Of a stretch of DNA of 20,579 nt, positions 1 through 6,640 are shown one piece after another. Position 1 is the stretch's first letter. Each line of letters begins with the position of its first letter. A program made the position numbers and the translations under genes. The stretch is from the NCBI GenBank assembly GCA_003153875.1, contig PMBY01000196.1, positions 7,512 to 28,090 of the forward strand, read 5' to 3'. Source of the DNA: Myxococcales bacterium (GTDB taxonomy: Bacteria > Myxococcota > Polyangia > Fen-1088). The notes beneath the pieces were generated by a model, which saw only the letters and a program-made list of their open reading frames with translations, did not search any database and had not been told where the DNA came from.

Positions 1-373
1 GGCGCGCCTCGGGGCTGGCCCACGCCGCCCGTGACAGCGCCACCCCCTCGATCTTCGCCCCGGTGGCCGCCCGCCCCGCGCTGAGCGCCTCCTTGAGCAA
101 CCAAGAAACCAGTGCCTCGGGCAGGTAGCTGGTTTGGCCCAGCCTCACCGAGCCACCGCCCAGATGGCGCGCGGGACCGAAGAGCACCTCGCCGGGCGAC
201 ACCATCAGGTGCGCCCGAGCCGCCGATCCCACCAGCGGCCCGCTCCGGCCCAGGGCCACCACCGACGCAACATACGCCTGCCCATCCGTGGCAGATACCG
301 GCACGGCGCGACCCCGCTGCACGCACGCGATGTGCAAACGAGCACTCCCTACGTCCACTCCAAGAACTGGCAC
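1..373 (-). CDS. Hsp70/DnaK-like chaperone ATPase, N-terminal part (truncated by window edge)
   Basis: The first 124 codons of a protein that resembles the start of the Hsp70 nucleotide-binding domain. Residues 3-10 (VLGVDVGS) match the phosphate-binding loop that reads GIDLGTT in DnaK. Next come a PSVV-like stretch (YVASVVAL, about 34-41), a LVGSAA segment like DnaK's LVG.AAK (about 47-52) and a PGEVLFGPARHLGG segment matching DnaK's P..T.F..KRL.G. The GTG start at 373 is chosen because an in-frame TAG lies three codons upstream and the phosphate loop begins almost at once. Hsp70s hydrolyse ATP to bind and release unfolded peptides with J-domain partners. A J-domain protein lies about 13 kb away, but nothing shows they work together. 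The conserved Thr-Thr of the loop is replaced by Ser-Ala, so this is a divergent paralogue and not the housekeeping DnaK. The rest lies outside the window. Confidence 0.72.
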   Translation of the reverse strand, partial: MPVLGVDVGSARLHIACVQRGRAVPVSATDGQAYVASVVALGRSGPLVGSAARAHLMVSPGEVLFGPARHLGGGSVRLGQTSYLPEALVSWLLKEALSAGRAATGAKIEGVALSRAAWASPEAR

Positions 374-465
374 CGTTTCACACTATCCCTTGGGCCTGAT
401 TGTAACAGAAGCACCTCAAACCGGCACCGTGCCCTTGCCTTGAAGGACCCTGCCTCTGCCCGAAC

Positions 466-3096
466 CTAGAAAATACTGCCGGTGCCGGCGATCTCGAGAG
501 TCGTCGCTCCTGAATACGATACTGTAAGCAGCTTCTTGGCCGCATCGTAGGTGAAGTCTGTTCCCGAGGTCAGCGTCACTCCGTTGCGCATGACACCGGA
601 GCTACCGCTGCAATACACCTCTAGCTTTCCATCGGTTCCCAGGTCGCCGAACTTGACGGTAAGCGTGCCGCCGGCAAGCGAAGAGGTGATGGTCTGCACC
701 GCGCTCCCGGTGTAGTAGTCAAATGAACTGCTGCCGCTGGCGGCCGGGAAGATTTCGATCCTGAGGTTGGCAGCCCAGCCCGCCGTCCAGTTGTTATTGG
801 ATTGCAGGATGTCGCCCCGCGGGATGATCGCCCCTTCCTTGACAAATAACGGGATGGTCGCCAGAGGCGCGGTGGCGGTGACGCTTGTGCCGCCAGCACT
901 CGTCGTGGCCTTGTCGTTGTAGTTGATCCATTTGCCGGCCGGCAGGTACACCGAACGGCTTGTGGTGCCGGCGGCCGTCACCGGCGCCACCAGAATCTCG
1001 CCGCCATACATGTACTGATTCCAGGTGTCGGTGACGCTGGTATCGTTCGGATATGCCAGGATCATAGCCCGCATGATGGGCATACCGGTCTGGGTGGCCT
1101 TGTACGCATACGACCGGGTATAGGGGATCAGATCGTGATGCGCCTGGGTTTGCGTCTTTGCAATACTGACTAATTCCGCATCAAAGCTGGTCCAGACGGT
1201 TCGGTTGGGTCCATTCAGCACTTCCATCATGGAAGTGTAGGCGTCGAACTGCAGCCACCGGGCTAGGACTTCCTTGTTCGGGTTGCCGTTGTACCCACCC
1301 GCGTCCGAACCGAATATCGGGAAGTTGATCACCCCGGCCCGAAGCCCAACCTTGATCGACCCGACCAATCCAGCAAAGTTAGCACTGGGATCGCCACCCC
1401 AATGAGCAGAATACTGCCGGGACTTGTCGAACAAGTTCCTGGCAAACATCAAGAAATCAGTGCCGTTGACGGCGGACATCCCTTCATACGACAACTTGTT
1501 AAACAGATAGACATTCTCATTCTGCGCTGAATCCGGTTGGTCACCTTCTTCGCCCCGGTCGATCTTGTAGCCGCGCACACCCAGCTTCACAAAAGTATCC
1601 AGCTTCCCCTTGAACCAGCTATAGGCGGCGGGGAGGCGCACATCCGCCGCCGGGGAGTCGGTATAGGTGTTCACCGCGAAGTTGTAGTTGCTGGCTTTCG
1701 CCTCGGTCAGGAGCTGGTTGAAGCACCGGTTGCCCGTCCAAAGGATCAACTTCATGCCCCTGGTATTCAAATCGGTGATCATCTGCGCGGGATTGGGGAA
1801 GGTGCTATCGAAGTCCATATTGCCCCATCCCCCCGACTTACCGCTCTGATTCAGCGGGGTTCCGTACGGCCGGTCAATCCATATGGCGGAGGCCGGAATC
1901 TGGTGGAGCCGCAGGTTGTCTGCGTCCTTGATAACCAGTGCCTGACTGTTGGTGACTCCTTGCGCGGCCCAATCGTCATGATTGTCATCGCGCCACCAAA
2001 TTGAATCAAAGGCCCAGACCGGAGGCATGACCGAAGGCCCGGCCAGGCTGTTGTAGCGACCCAGGATGTCCGCATAGGCAGGACCGTAGATGATGTCGTA
2101 TTGCAGTTGCGGGCTGTCGAAGTTGAAACTGGTCTTGTTGCTCACCGCCACCGTATAGTGGCCTTTCGCCACCGATTCGGCGTAGATGCCGTATTTCTTG
2201 GAGGTCACATAGAACGGCGCCCGCGCGCTGCTGTAGTTGATATCGGAATTCGTCTGGAACCCGAGCAGATCGGCATCTGCACCTCGGTTGTCGAGGGCGC
2301 CGCTGCTGCCCAGGTGATAGCCCCAGATTCCGTAGTAGTGTTCACTCTGATCGTTGAACTGTTCCTTGACGTTGGTGGGTGTGCCGCTGTTGTAGGTCAG
2401 CAGAACCTGCAGCACCTCTGGGCTGGTGAACGTGAATCTGACATGAGCAGTGTTTGTCGTTCCGCTCAAAGCCAAGGTTGCATCCAGCGTCGTGCCGGTG
2501 GTGATGAATCCGCTGGCGCTGGCGGTGGTGTAGGCCGTGCCGCCGACCGTGAAGGTCGACGCCGACTGCAACAACAGGACCTCTCCAGAGGACTTTTCGG
2601 TCACCTTGTAGGAGTAGGGGCTGGCGGTCAGGTCCAGCCTCAACGCGGTGGACTCCAGGACCGTGCCTGAGCCCGCATCGGGCGTGACGACCGGGCCGGT
2701 ATCGCCTGCCGCCGGGCGATTGTCGACCGCCGCATCCGGCGTGGCGGCCGGGCCGGTATCGCCTGCCACCAGTCGACTGTCGACCGCCCCATCGGGCGCA
2801 CCGACCGGCGCATCGGGCGTGCCCACCGGACGGCTGTCACCCGTGGCCGGATGATTGTCGGTTGCCCCATCCGGCGTTGTCACGGGCGCATCCGGCGCGC
2901 CGACAGGACCGTCCGTGGGTGCGATGGGGGCAAAGTCAGCGCTGGTCGTGTCGAGACCGGGGACGTTCGGGGCATCAGCGGCGACTGACGAGCCATCTTG
3001 GGTCGGCGAGCCCGTCTTGCCGCCGCCTCCGCTGCAGCCAAAGAGCACGAGCGGGGCTGCGAACAGGGCGAGGGCAAGAGAACATCGACTAGCCAT
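466..3096 (-). CDS. Secreted lipoprotein glycoside hydrolase family 31 (alpha-glycosidase)
   Basis: An 876-residue GH31 enzyme with a lipoprotein signal (hydrophobic 6-20, lipobox LFGC, lipidated Cys21). A Pro/Asp/Ala/Gly-rich tether follows to about residue 140, then an N-terminal beta-sandwich (about 145-340), the catalytic barrel (from PPVWAFDSIWW near 355 to about 690) and C-terminal beta domains. The motif GYKIDRGEEGD supplies the predicted nucleophile Asp513, and AHWGGD supplies the predicted acid/base Asp569. GH31 enzymes retain configuration and release alpha-linked glucose, xylose, galactose or sulfoquinovose. The subfamily cannot be fixed from the sequence. The KIDRGEE variant differs from the KTDFGE type of classical alpha-xylosidases. 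Upstream on the minus strand, AAGGGA sits at good spacing before the ATG. The gene is divergent from the porin at 3438. Context with GH28 and GH78 suggests a side-chain-trimming role in plant polysaccharide use, which is inference. Confidence 0.9.
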   Translation of the reverse strand: MASRCSLALALFAAPLVLFGCSGGGGKTGSPTQDGSSVAADAPNVPGLDTTSADFAPIAPTDGPVGAPDAPVTTPDGATDNHPATGDSRPVGTPDAPVGAPDGAVDSRLVAGDTGPAATPDAAVDNRPAAGDTGPVVTPDAGSGTVLESTALRLDLTASPYSYKVTEKSSGEVLLLQSASTFTVGGTAYTTASASGFITTGTTLDATLALSGTTNTAHVRFTFTSPEVLQVLLTYNSGTPTNVKEQFNDQSEHYYGIWGYHLGSSGALDNRGADADLLGFQTNSDINYSSARAPFYVTSKKYGIYAESVAKGHYTVAVSNKTSFNFDSPQLQYDIIYGPAYADILGRYNSLAGPSVMPPVWAFDSIWWRDDNHDDWAAQGVTNSQALVIKDADNLRLHQIPASAIWIDRPYGTPLNQSGKSGGWGNMDFDSTFPNPAQMITDLNTRGMKLILWTGNRCFNQLLTEAKASNYNFAVNTYTDSPAADVRLPAAYSWFKGKLDTFVKLGVRGYKIDRGEEGDQPDSAQNENVYLFNKLSYEGMSAVNGTDFLMFARNLFDKSRQYSAHWGGDPSANFAGLVGSIKVGLRAGVINFPIFGSDAGGYNGNPNKEVLARWLQFDAYTSMMEVLNGPNRTVWTSFDAELVSIAKTQTQAHHDLIPYTRSYAYKATQTGMPIMRAMILAYPNDTSVTDTWNQYMYGGEILVAPVTAAGTTSRSVYLPAGKWINYNDKATTSAGGTSVTATAPLATIPLFVKEGAIIPRGDILQSNNNWTAGWAANLRIEIFPAASGSSSFDYYTGSAVQTITSSLAGGTLTVKFGDLGTDGKLEVYCSGSSGVMRNGVTLTSGTDFTYDAAKKLLTVSYSGATTLEIAGTGSIF
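2675..2788. repeat. Two 57-bp tandem repeats coding the GH31 tether
   Basis: Two adjacent 57-bp units (2675-2731 and 2732-2788) differ at a few positions. They encode a 19-residue block of the type A-V-D-x-R-x-x-A-G-D-T-G-P-x-x-T-P-D-A. More degenerate relatives (TPDAPVGAPDGAVD) continue towards the N-terminus. They form the Pro/Asp-rich flexible linker between the lipid anchor and the catalytic part. Confidence 0.8.
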
Positions 3097-3437
3097 TTCG
3101 ATCCCTTTCGATCCGTCAGTCCGCTGCAGACCGAGACAGGCGGCAAGAGGCGTATCTTACCACGGGTGGTCCGTCGTGCGAATGGCCCAGCACTTAACCC
3201 GATCCTACAGGTCGGTGGCCGTCGCCGGCCGCAAAGGCAGGGTTCTCCGACCCAAGAAGACCCCTTCGAATGGCTTAGGTACGGAGCGTGAAGCGAACTC
3301 GATTGCCCCTCACCCCCCCCTGACGGACCCTATGGCCAGGAAGGCCGACCTTCGAGTATAAGGGAGTTTAGGTAGACGGTAAGCGATAGAATGAGTTGCT
3401 CTGCGGGAGTTTCATGCCCGGAAAGGACAGTCTGATC
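3097..3437. promoter_or_regulatory. Divergent intergenic region between GH31 (-) and porin (+)
   Basis: A 341-bp region with no convincing gene. It must hold the promoters of both divergent genes. A TATAAG hexamer at 3357-3362 could be a -10 element for the porin, but no matching -35 lies at proper distance. Immediately upstream of the GH31 start, TTTCGATCC occurs twice in tandem (about 3097-3105 and 3107-3115), overlapping the GH31 ribosome-binding region. A small GGCCG-TCGC-CGGCC hairpin lies near 3222-3235. No operator is recognisable with confidence. Confidence 0.4.
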
Positions 3438-5006
3438 ATGCCTCGAAATTCGTTGGCCATCCTGGTCGCCGGTTCCGGCTTGCTCGTCATGTCGGCCGCC
3501 TATGCACAATCCAAGGACGAGCCGTCGGCTGAGCCTGCTGAGCAACGCCCCCCAACGCTGACTCCGCCCATCGCCCCGCCAACCCAACCAACCATCTCTC
3601 CGACTCCCGTAAATCCATGGTTCGTTCGGTCTCCCTTCGTTCTGACGGCCGGCGCTGGGTCCGACTGGAAGCTGACGATCTACGGCTTCGCCGAGGCCGA
3701 CTTCATGCTCGACTCCACCCGGAGTTTCAACGACAGCTTGAACAACGGCGTCGTTGCCCACACCCAGACGCAGGCCGGTGACAAACCACGCGTGCAAGCC
3801 ACCATCCGCAACAGCCGCCTCGGATTCAAAGTAGAGACACCAGCATTATACGGCATTCGCTCATCGGTCCTGCTCGAGTTTGACTTGTTTGGCAATCAGC
3901 CGAGCATCAATAGCGGCGGGGGATCCGGCGCCACGACCGAAGCCGCGTATTTCAACAATGCAGCCCTCCGTGTTCGGCACGCGTACTTCAAGATTGAGGA
4001 TGACTTCGTCGACGTCCTGGTGGGCCAGACGTACTATCTCCTGGGGTGGCAGAATTACTTCTTCGGAGCCTCGTGCGGTTTTACCGGACTGCCCAATGAA
4101 CTGTTCAATCGAACCGTGCAGCTTCGCCTGAGCCACACCTTCGCGACGAATCCAATGAACTTCGAAATCGCGGCGGGGGCGTTCCGCCCGGTTCAGCGCG
4201 ATTCCGTGCTGCCGGATGGCCAAGGGGGCTTGCGCCTCGCTGTCAACCATTGGAAGGGGATCACAACCCCGGGCAGCGGTGGAACGGGTGCCCTGGCGGC
4301 CTCCATCGGTGTGTCTGGTCTGGTGCGATCGTTAAGGGTCGACCCGCACGCACCCCTGCCAGCCCCGCAGATACCGCTCATCGGGTGGGCCCTCGCTGTC
4401 GACGCGCTCATTCCCATCATCCCCGCGAAGGACAGCACCGACCGCGGAAACGCGTTGACTCTAACCGGAGAGTTTGTGACCGGTACCGGGGATGCCGACC
4501 AATACACGGGAATGACTGCAGGCGCGACCATGCCGAATGTTTACCCCTTGCCTGACCTCACCCCGGTTAGTGCTTCGGGAGCCGCGACGCCACAGCCAGC
4601 GACCGGGGCAGCTCCCCTCGTCGGCGCCCCGTACACACCCAACGTCGACCCCGGACTGGTGGCGTTTGATTGGAACGACCGCGTTCACACCATTAATTGG
4701 CAGACATTTATCGTCGGCATCCAGTACTACCTGCCTCCCAAGGGGCGCGTCTTCATCAGCGGAAACTACAGTCAGGGAAAGTCAAACAATATCGCGAATC
4801 TCTATCATCCCAATTCGCCCACGCAGCCGTGGGTGAATTCCATGGCCGTCTTCCAGTCTTCGCGGTACGTGGATGGGAACATCTTCTTCGACATAACGCG
4901 CGCCATTCGGACGGGCTTTTCCTATCAACGGGTCGATCAGAATCTGGCAGACGGCACGAGCGCCCACAACAATCGCTTCGAGCTGACTTTTCTCCACTTC
5001 CTATAG
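3438..5006 (+). CDS. Outer-membrane beta-barrel porin (DcaP-like style)
   Basis: A 522-residue exported protein. The start at 3438 is preferred over in-frame ATG/GTG-type codons further upstream. It gives a textbook signal peptide (MPRNS, hydrophobic core, AYA|QS cleavage after residue 23) and has GGAAAGGA about 10 nt upstream. The mature N-terminus is Pro-rich (about 30-60). From about 77 it shows alternating amphipathic strands beginning LTIYGFAEADFMLD, then RNSRLGFKVETP, LLEFDLFG and LRVRHAYFKI, and it ends in a strand closing with aromatic or hydrophobic residues (FELTFLHFL). This matches trimeric, DcaP- or phosphate-porin-like proteins of Proteobacteria with about 16 strands. It probably lets small solutes, perhaps oligosaccharides released by neighbouring hydrolases, cross the outer membrane. 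The substrate is inference. The next gene starts 28 bp later and is probably co-transcribed. Confidence 0.8.
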   Translation: MPRNSLAILVAGSGLLVMSAAYAQSKDEPSAEPAEQRPPTLTPPIAPPTQPTISPTPVNPWFVRSPFVLTAGAGSDWKLTIYGFAEADFMLDSTRSFNDSLNNGVVAHTQTQAGDKPRVQATIRNSRLGFKVETPALYGIRSSVLLEFDLFGNQPSINSGGGSGATTEAAYFNNAALRVRHAYFKIEDDFVDVLVGQTYYLLGWQNYFFGASCGFTGLPNELFNRTVQLRLSHTFATNPMNFEIAAGAFRPVQRDSVLPDGQGGLRLAVNHWKGITTPGSGGTGALAASIGVSGLVRSLRVDPHAPLPAPQIPLIGWALAVDALIPIIPAKDSTDRGNALTLTGEFVTGTGDADQYTGMTAGATMPNVYPLPDLTPVSASGAATPQPATGAAPLVGAPYTPNVDPGLVAFDWNDRVHTINWQTFIVGIQYYLPPKGRVFISGNYSQGKSNNIANLYHPNSPTQPWVNSMAVFQSSRYVDGNIFFDITRAIRTGFSYQRVDQNLADGTSAHNNRFELTFLHFL

Positions 5007-5021
5007 CTGGCCGGGTGCTGC

Positions 5022-5027
5022 GAGAGG
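5022..5027 (+). promoter_or_regulatory. Ribosome-binding site of the Cys-rich lipoprotein gene
   Basis: GAGAGG lies 7 nt before the ATG at 5035 and decides this start over the in-frame ATG at 5047. It sits just after the porin stop codon, consistent with co-translation from one message. Confidence 0.6.
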
Positions 5028-5034
5028 ATGAACC

Positions 5035-5397
5035 ATGCGAGTACAAATGAACAAAGTGCGATCCTCATTGATTGTCGGCATTGCAGCGTTCATGGCGGTT
5101 GCCGCCGGCCTGGCATGCTCGGAGAGCTCGTTTCAACCAATCACCGCTGGCGCTCAACCATGGGAGCCCCCATCAGGCTGGAATGAGCCTCCCTGCGCAA
5201 CTGGGTATTACGAACCCATCGACTCCAGCACCTGCAAAGGTTGCACCGGGAAAATCGCGTACGCTCTTTGCGTTGGCACCGGCTTCACCCAATGCACGTG
5301 CGGAGGGCCGTACTGGCCCGGTGCGGTGTGCCCGAAAACGATTGCTTGTTCTGGCAACGATTTTCCGCCGTTCAACTGGATCCAGTTTCCGGACTAG
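5035..5397 (+). CDS. Small cysteine-rich lipoprotein of unknown function
   Basis: A 120-residue protein with a lipoprotein signal: a hydrophobic stretch about 12-27 and lipobox AGLAC with Cys28. The mature part holds eight further cysteines at about 54, 67, 70, 79, 87, 89, 99 and 105, enough for four disulfides. The rest is rich in Pro, Gly, Trp and Tyr, with no catalytic motif that I recognise. GAGAGG at 5022-5027, 7 nt before the ATG, supports this start over the ATG at 5047. The gene follows the porin by 28 bp, so the two are likely one transcript. Short Cys-rich lipoproteins of this style are common in myxobacterial genomes without known role. It could be a porin-associated surface protein or a binding module. 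Confidence 0.75.
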   Translation: MRVQMNKVRSSLIVGIAAFMAVAAGLACSESSFQPITAGAQPWEPPSGWNEPPCATGYYEPIDSSTCKGCTGKIAYALCVGTGFTQCTCGGPYWPGAVCPKTIACSGNDFPPFNWIQFPD

Positions 5398-5506
5398 CGC
5401 TGGCCCTGGCCAGGCGGCAATCGGGTGCGGACGCGGGCGGCGGCGACTGAGAGGTTGAAGAGGGAGGCGCTACGAGATGCACATCCAACCGGAATCATGC
5501 CGGGGC

Positions 5507-5995
5507 TTAATTGTTCTGCGCGCCATCCTGGATCCAATTCTGGATGAGATCCTGCTTTTCTTGGGGAAGGGCAGTTCCAGAGATGAGCACTGAGACCCCG
5601 GTGGTCAAGAACGTGTTGATGTCGGCCGGCATTTGGCTTCCGCACGGCGGCGTCGGCTGTGAGACCTTCAAGAACAGCATGCTGCTTCCCGGATCGCCCG
5701 GGACCACCCGCGTTCCCATTTGGTTGCAACTGGTCCCAATGCATGGCCGGCCGACGAGGCTCCAGTACGCGCGCACCTTCGAACTCATATCGAGGCCGCT
5801 GTTGCCGGGGGTCAGTGCGTTCGCGCCGGCCACGCCGTAATAGTGGCAATAGTCGTTGGCGCAGGTCGGTTGGATGACTTCCGCGTAGACTTTCGTGAAC
5901 GAGTCGGCAGCCGGCGCGGCACCTGAGCCGCATCCGAGGCTGAGAGCCGCGGAAACGGAGAGTGCGAAAACCGCTCCCAGAACAGTGTGTCTCAT
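5507..5995 (-). CDS. Cytochrome-c-like lipoprotein with CX4CH motif
   Basis: A 162-residue lipoprotein. The start at 5995 is fixed by a strong GGAGG 5 nt upstream and by the signal peptide that follows (hydrophobic 5-20, lipobox LSLGC, Cys22). The mature part has the layout of the single-haem-like c-type cytochrome domains frequent in myxobacterial and planctomycete secreted proteins: VIQPTCANDYCHYY (Cys45, Cys50, His51), then RVVPGDPGSSMLFLKV, CGSQMP with a possible axial Met122, and a C-terminal QEKQDLIQNWIQDGAQ helix. The attachment motif is CX4CH, not the usual CX2CH, so covalent haem is uncertain. A second Cys pair (85, 90) is present. It is encoded convergently to the Cys-rich lipoprotein. 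Function is unknown; electron transfer at the envelope is the family-based guess. Confidence 0.75.
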   Translation of the reverse strand: MRHTVLGAVFALSVSAALSLGCGSGAAPAADSFTKVYAEVIQPTCANDYCHYYGVAGANALTPGNSGLDMSSKVRAYWSLVGRPCIGTSCNQMGTRVVPGDPGSSMLFLKVSQPTPPCGSQMPADINTFLTTGVSVLISGTALPQEKQDLIQNWIQDGAQNN

Positions 5996-6000
5996 CGATT

Positions 6001-6005
6001 CCTCC
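6001..6005 (-). promoter_or_regulatory. Ribosome-binding site of the cytochrome-like lipoprotein gene
   Basis: The minus strand reads GGAGG followed by 5 nt and ATG (5995-5993). This strong site rules out the longer in-frame extension towards 6205 and places the signal peptide exactly at the N-terminus. Confidence 0.8.
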
Positions 6006-6630
6006 ACAAGCCCATGTTTGACACTGGATTCTGCCAATTTACAATGCTCTCCTGGCTCGAACCACTCATTTTGATCGCTGGTCTTCAAGATGCCCGGATG
6101 GCCTCGACAAACGGTCTCGACCGTCTCGATGATCGAGATCGGCGACGTGACTATGCCGCTGGTCGATGGCCGCGAGCGCCGTCTTGGTCGCGTGAGCCGG
6201 CCCAACAGGCCGCAAGCCGATGAGCTTGCTCACCTCGGCATCCACCTGCCCGAGCGGGTGGGAGCCGACCAGATCCACCAGCCCGTTTGTAGTCCAGACC
6301 CAAGAGCATCGACTACGTGATTCCAGACACTTAGGTGGGCTTGGTCGGGTCTGCTGCGCAACTTCGGCTGGATGATCTGGGGGAATCGCGACAGCGAGGT
6401 GCGGCATAGGCACCACGGCGATGAGATCTGTAGTCCGAAACTACCGTTGACCTGGCTGTCCATCCGTGCTCGATCCCGTCCGAGGCAAGCGGCCCCTGAG
6501 CGAGCTTTGCAGTTTATCGACAGCCAGATATGCGCTACGATGTTCCGGGTCACGAGTATTCGGCCCGCATCGGGAATAGCCACAAGGCGTTGAGAAAGCG
6601 TATTCGCGACGATGCACGAATTGGTACCAT

Positions 6631-6635
6631 GGAGG
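6631..6635 (+). promoter_or_regulatory. Ribosome-binding site of the GH28 gene
   Basis: GGAGG lies 5 nt before the ATG at 6641. It decides this start over the in-frame ATG at 6629, which overlaps the site, and over the upstream ATG at 6530. Confidence 0.75.
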
Positions 6636-6640
6636 ATGTG

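Larger units (their letters stand above)
5996..6640. other. 645-bp divergent intergenic region, no convincing gene
   Basis: This stretch separates the cytochrome-like gene (-) from the GH28 gene (+) and must contain both promoters. TTGCAG (6507-6512) with TATGCG (6529-6534) at 16-bp spacing is a weak sigma-70-like candidate for GH28. Minus-strand frames between about 6420 and 6050 are open for long distances but have no recognisable start, RBS or domain. One frame (about 6145-6070) contains ETVETVCRGHPGILKTSDQ, faintly reminiscent of integrase-core transposases, too short and diverged to call. I see no tRNA, clear operator or terminator. Confidence 0.35.

Noticed and set aside
134..469. Plus-strand open frame opposite the Hsp70-like start
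   Set aside because: Composition is Arg/His/Pro-rich as expected for an antisense shadow, while the minus strand matches Hsp70 motifs.
2855..3361. Plus-strand open frame spanning the GH31 start and the intergenic region
   Set aside because: It is antisense to the GH31 signal and linker, with no domain or good start; residues are repeat-derived.
5394..5470. Hairpin or terminator between the Cys-rich lipoprotein and the cytochrome-like gene
   Set aside because: Only short inverted words (CTGGCC/GGCCAG with a 2-nt loop; TAGCGC/GCGCTA 65 nt apart) and no T-run; not convincing.
5996..6205. N-terminal extension of the cytochrome-like protein to 6205
   Set aside because: A strong GGAGG and a complete lipoprotein signal peptide start at 5995, so the extension is not translated as part of this protein.
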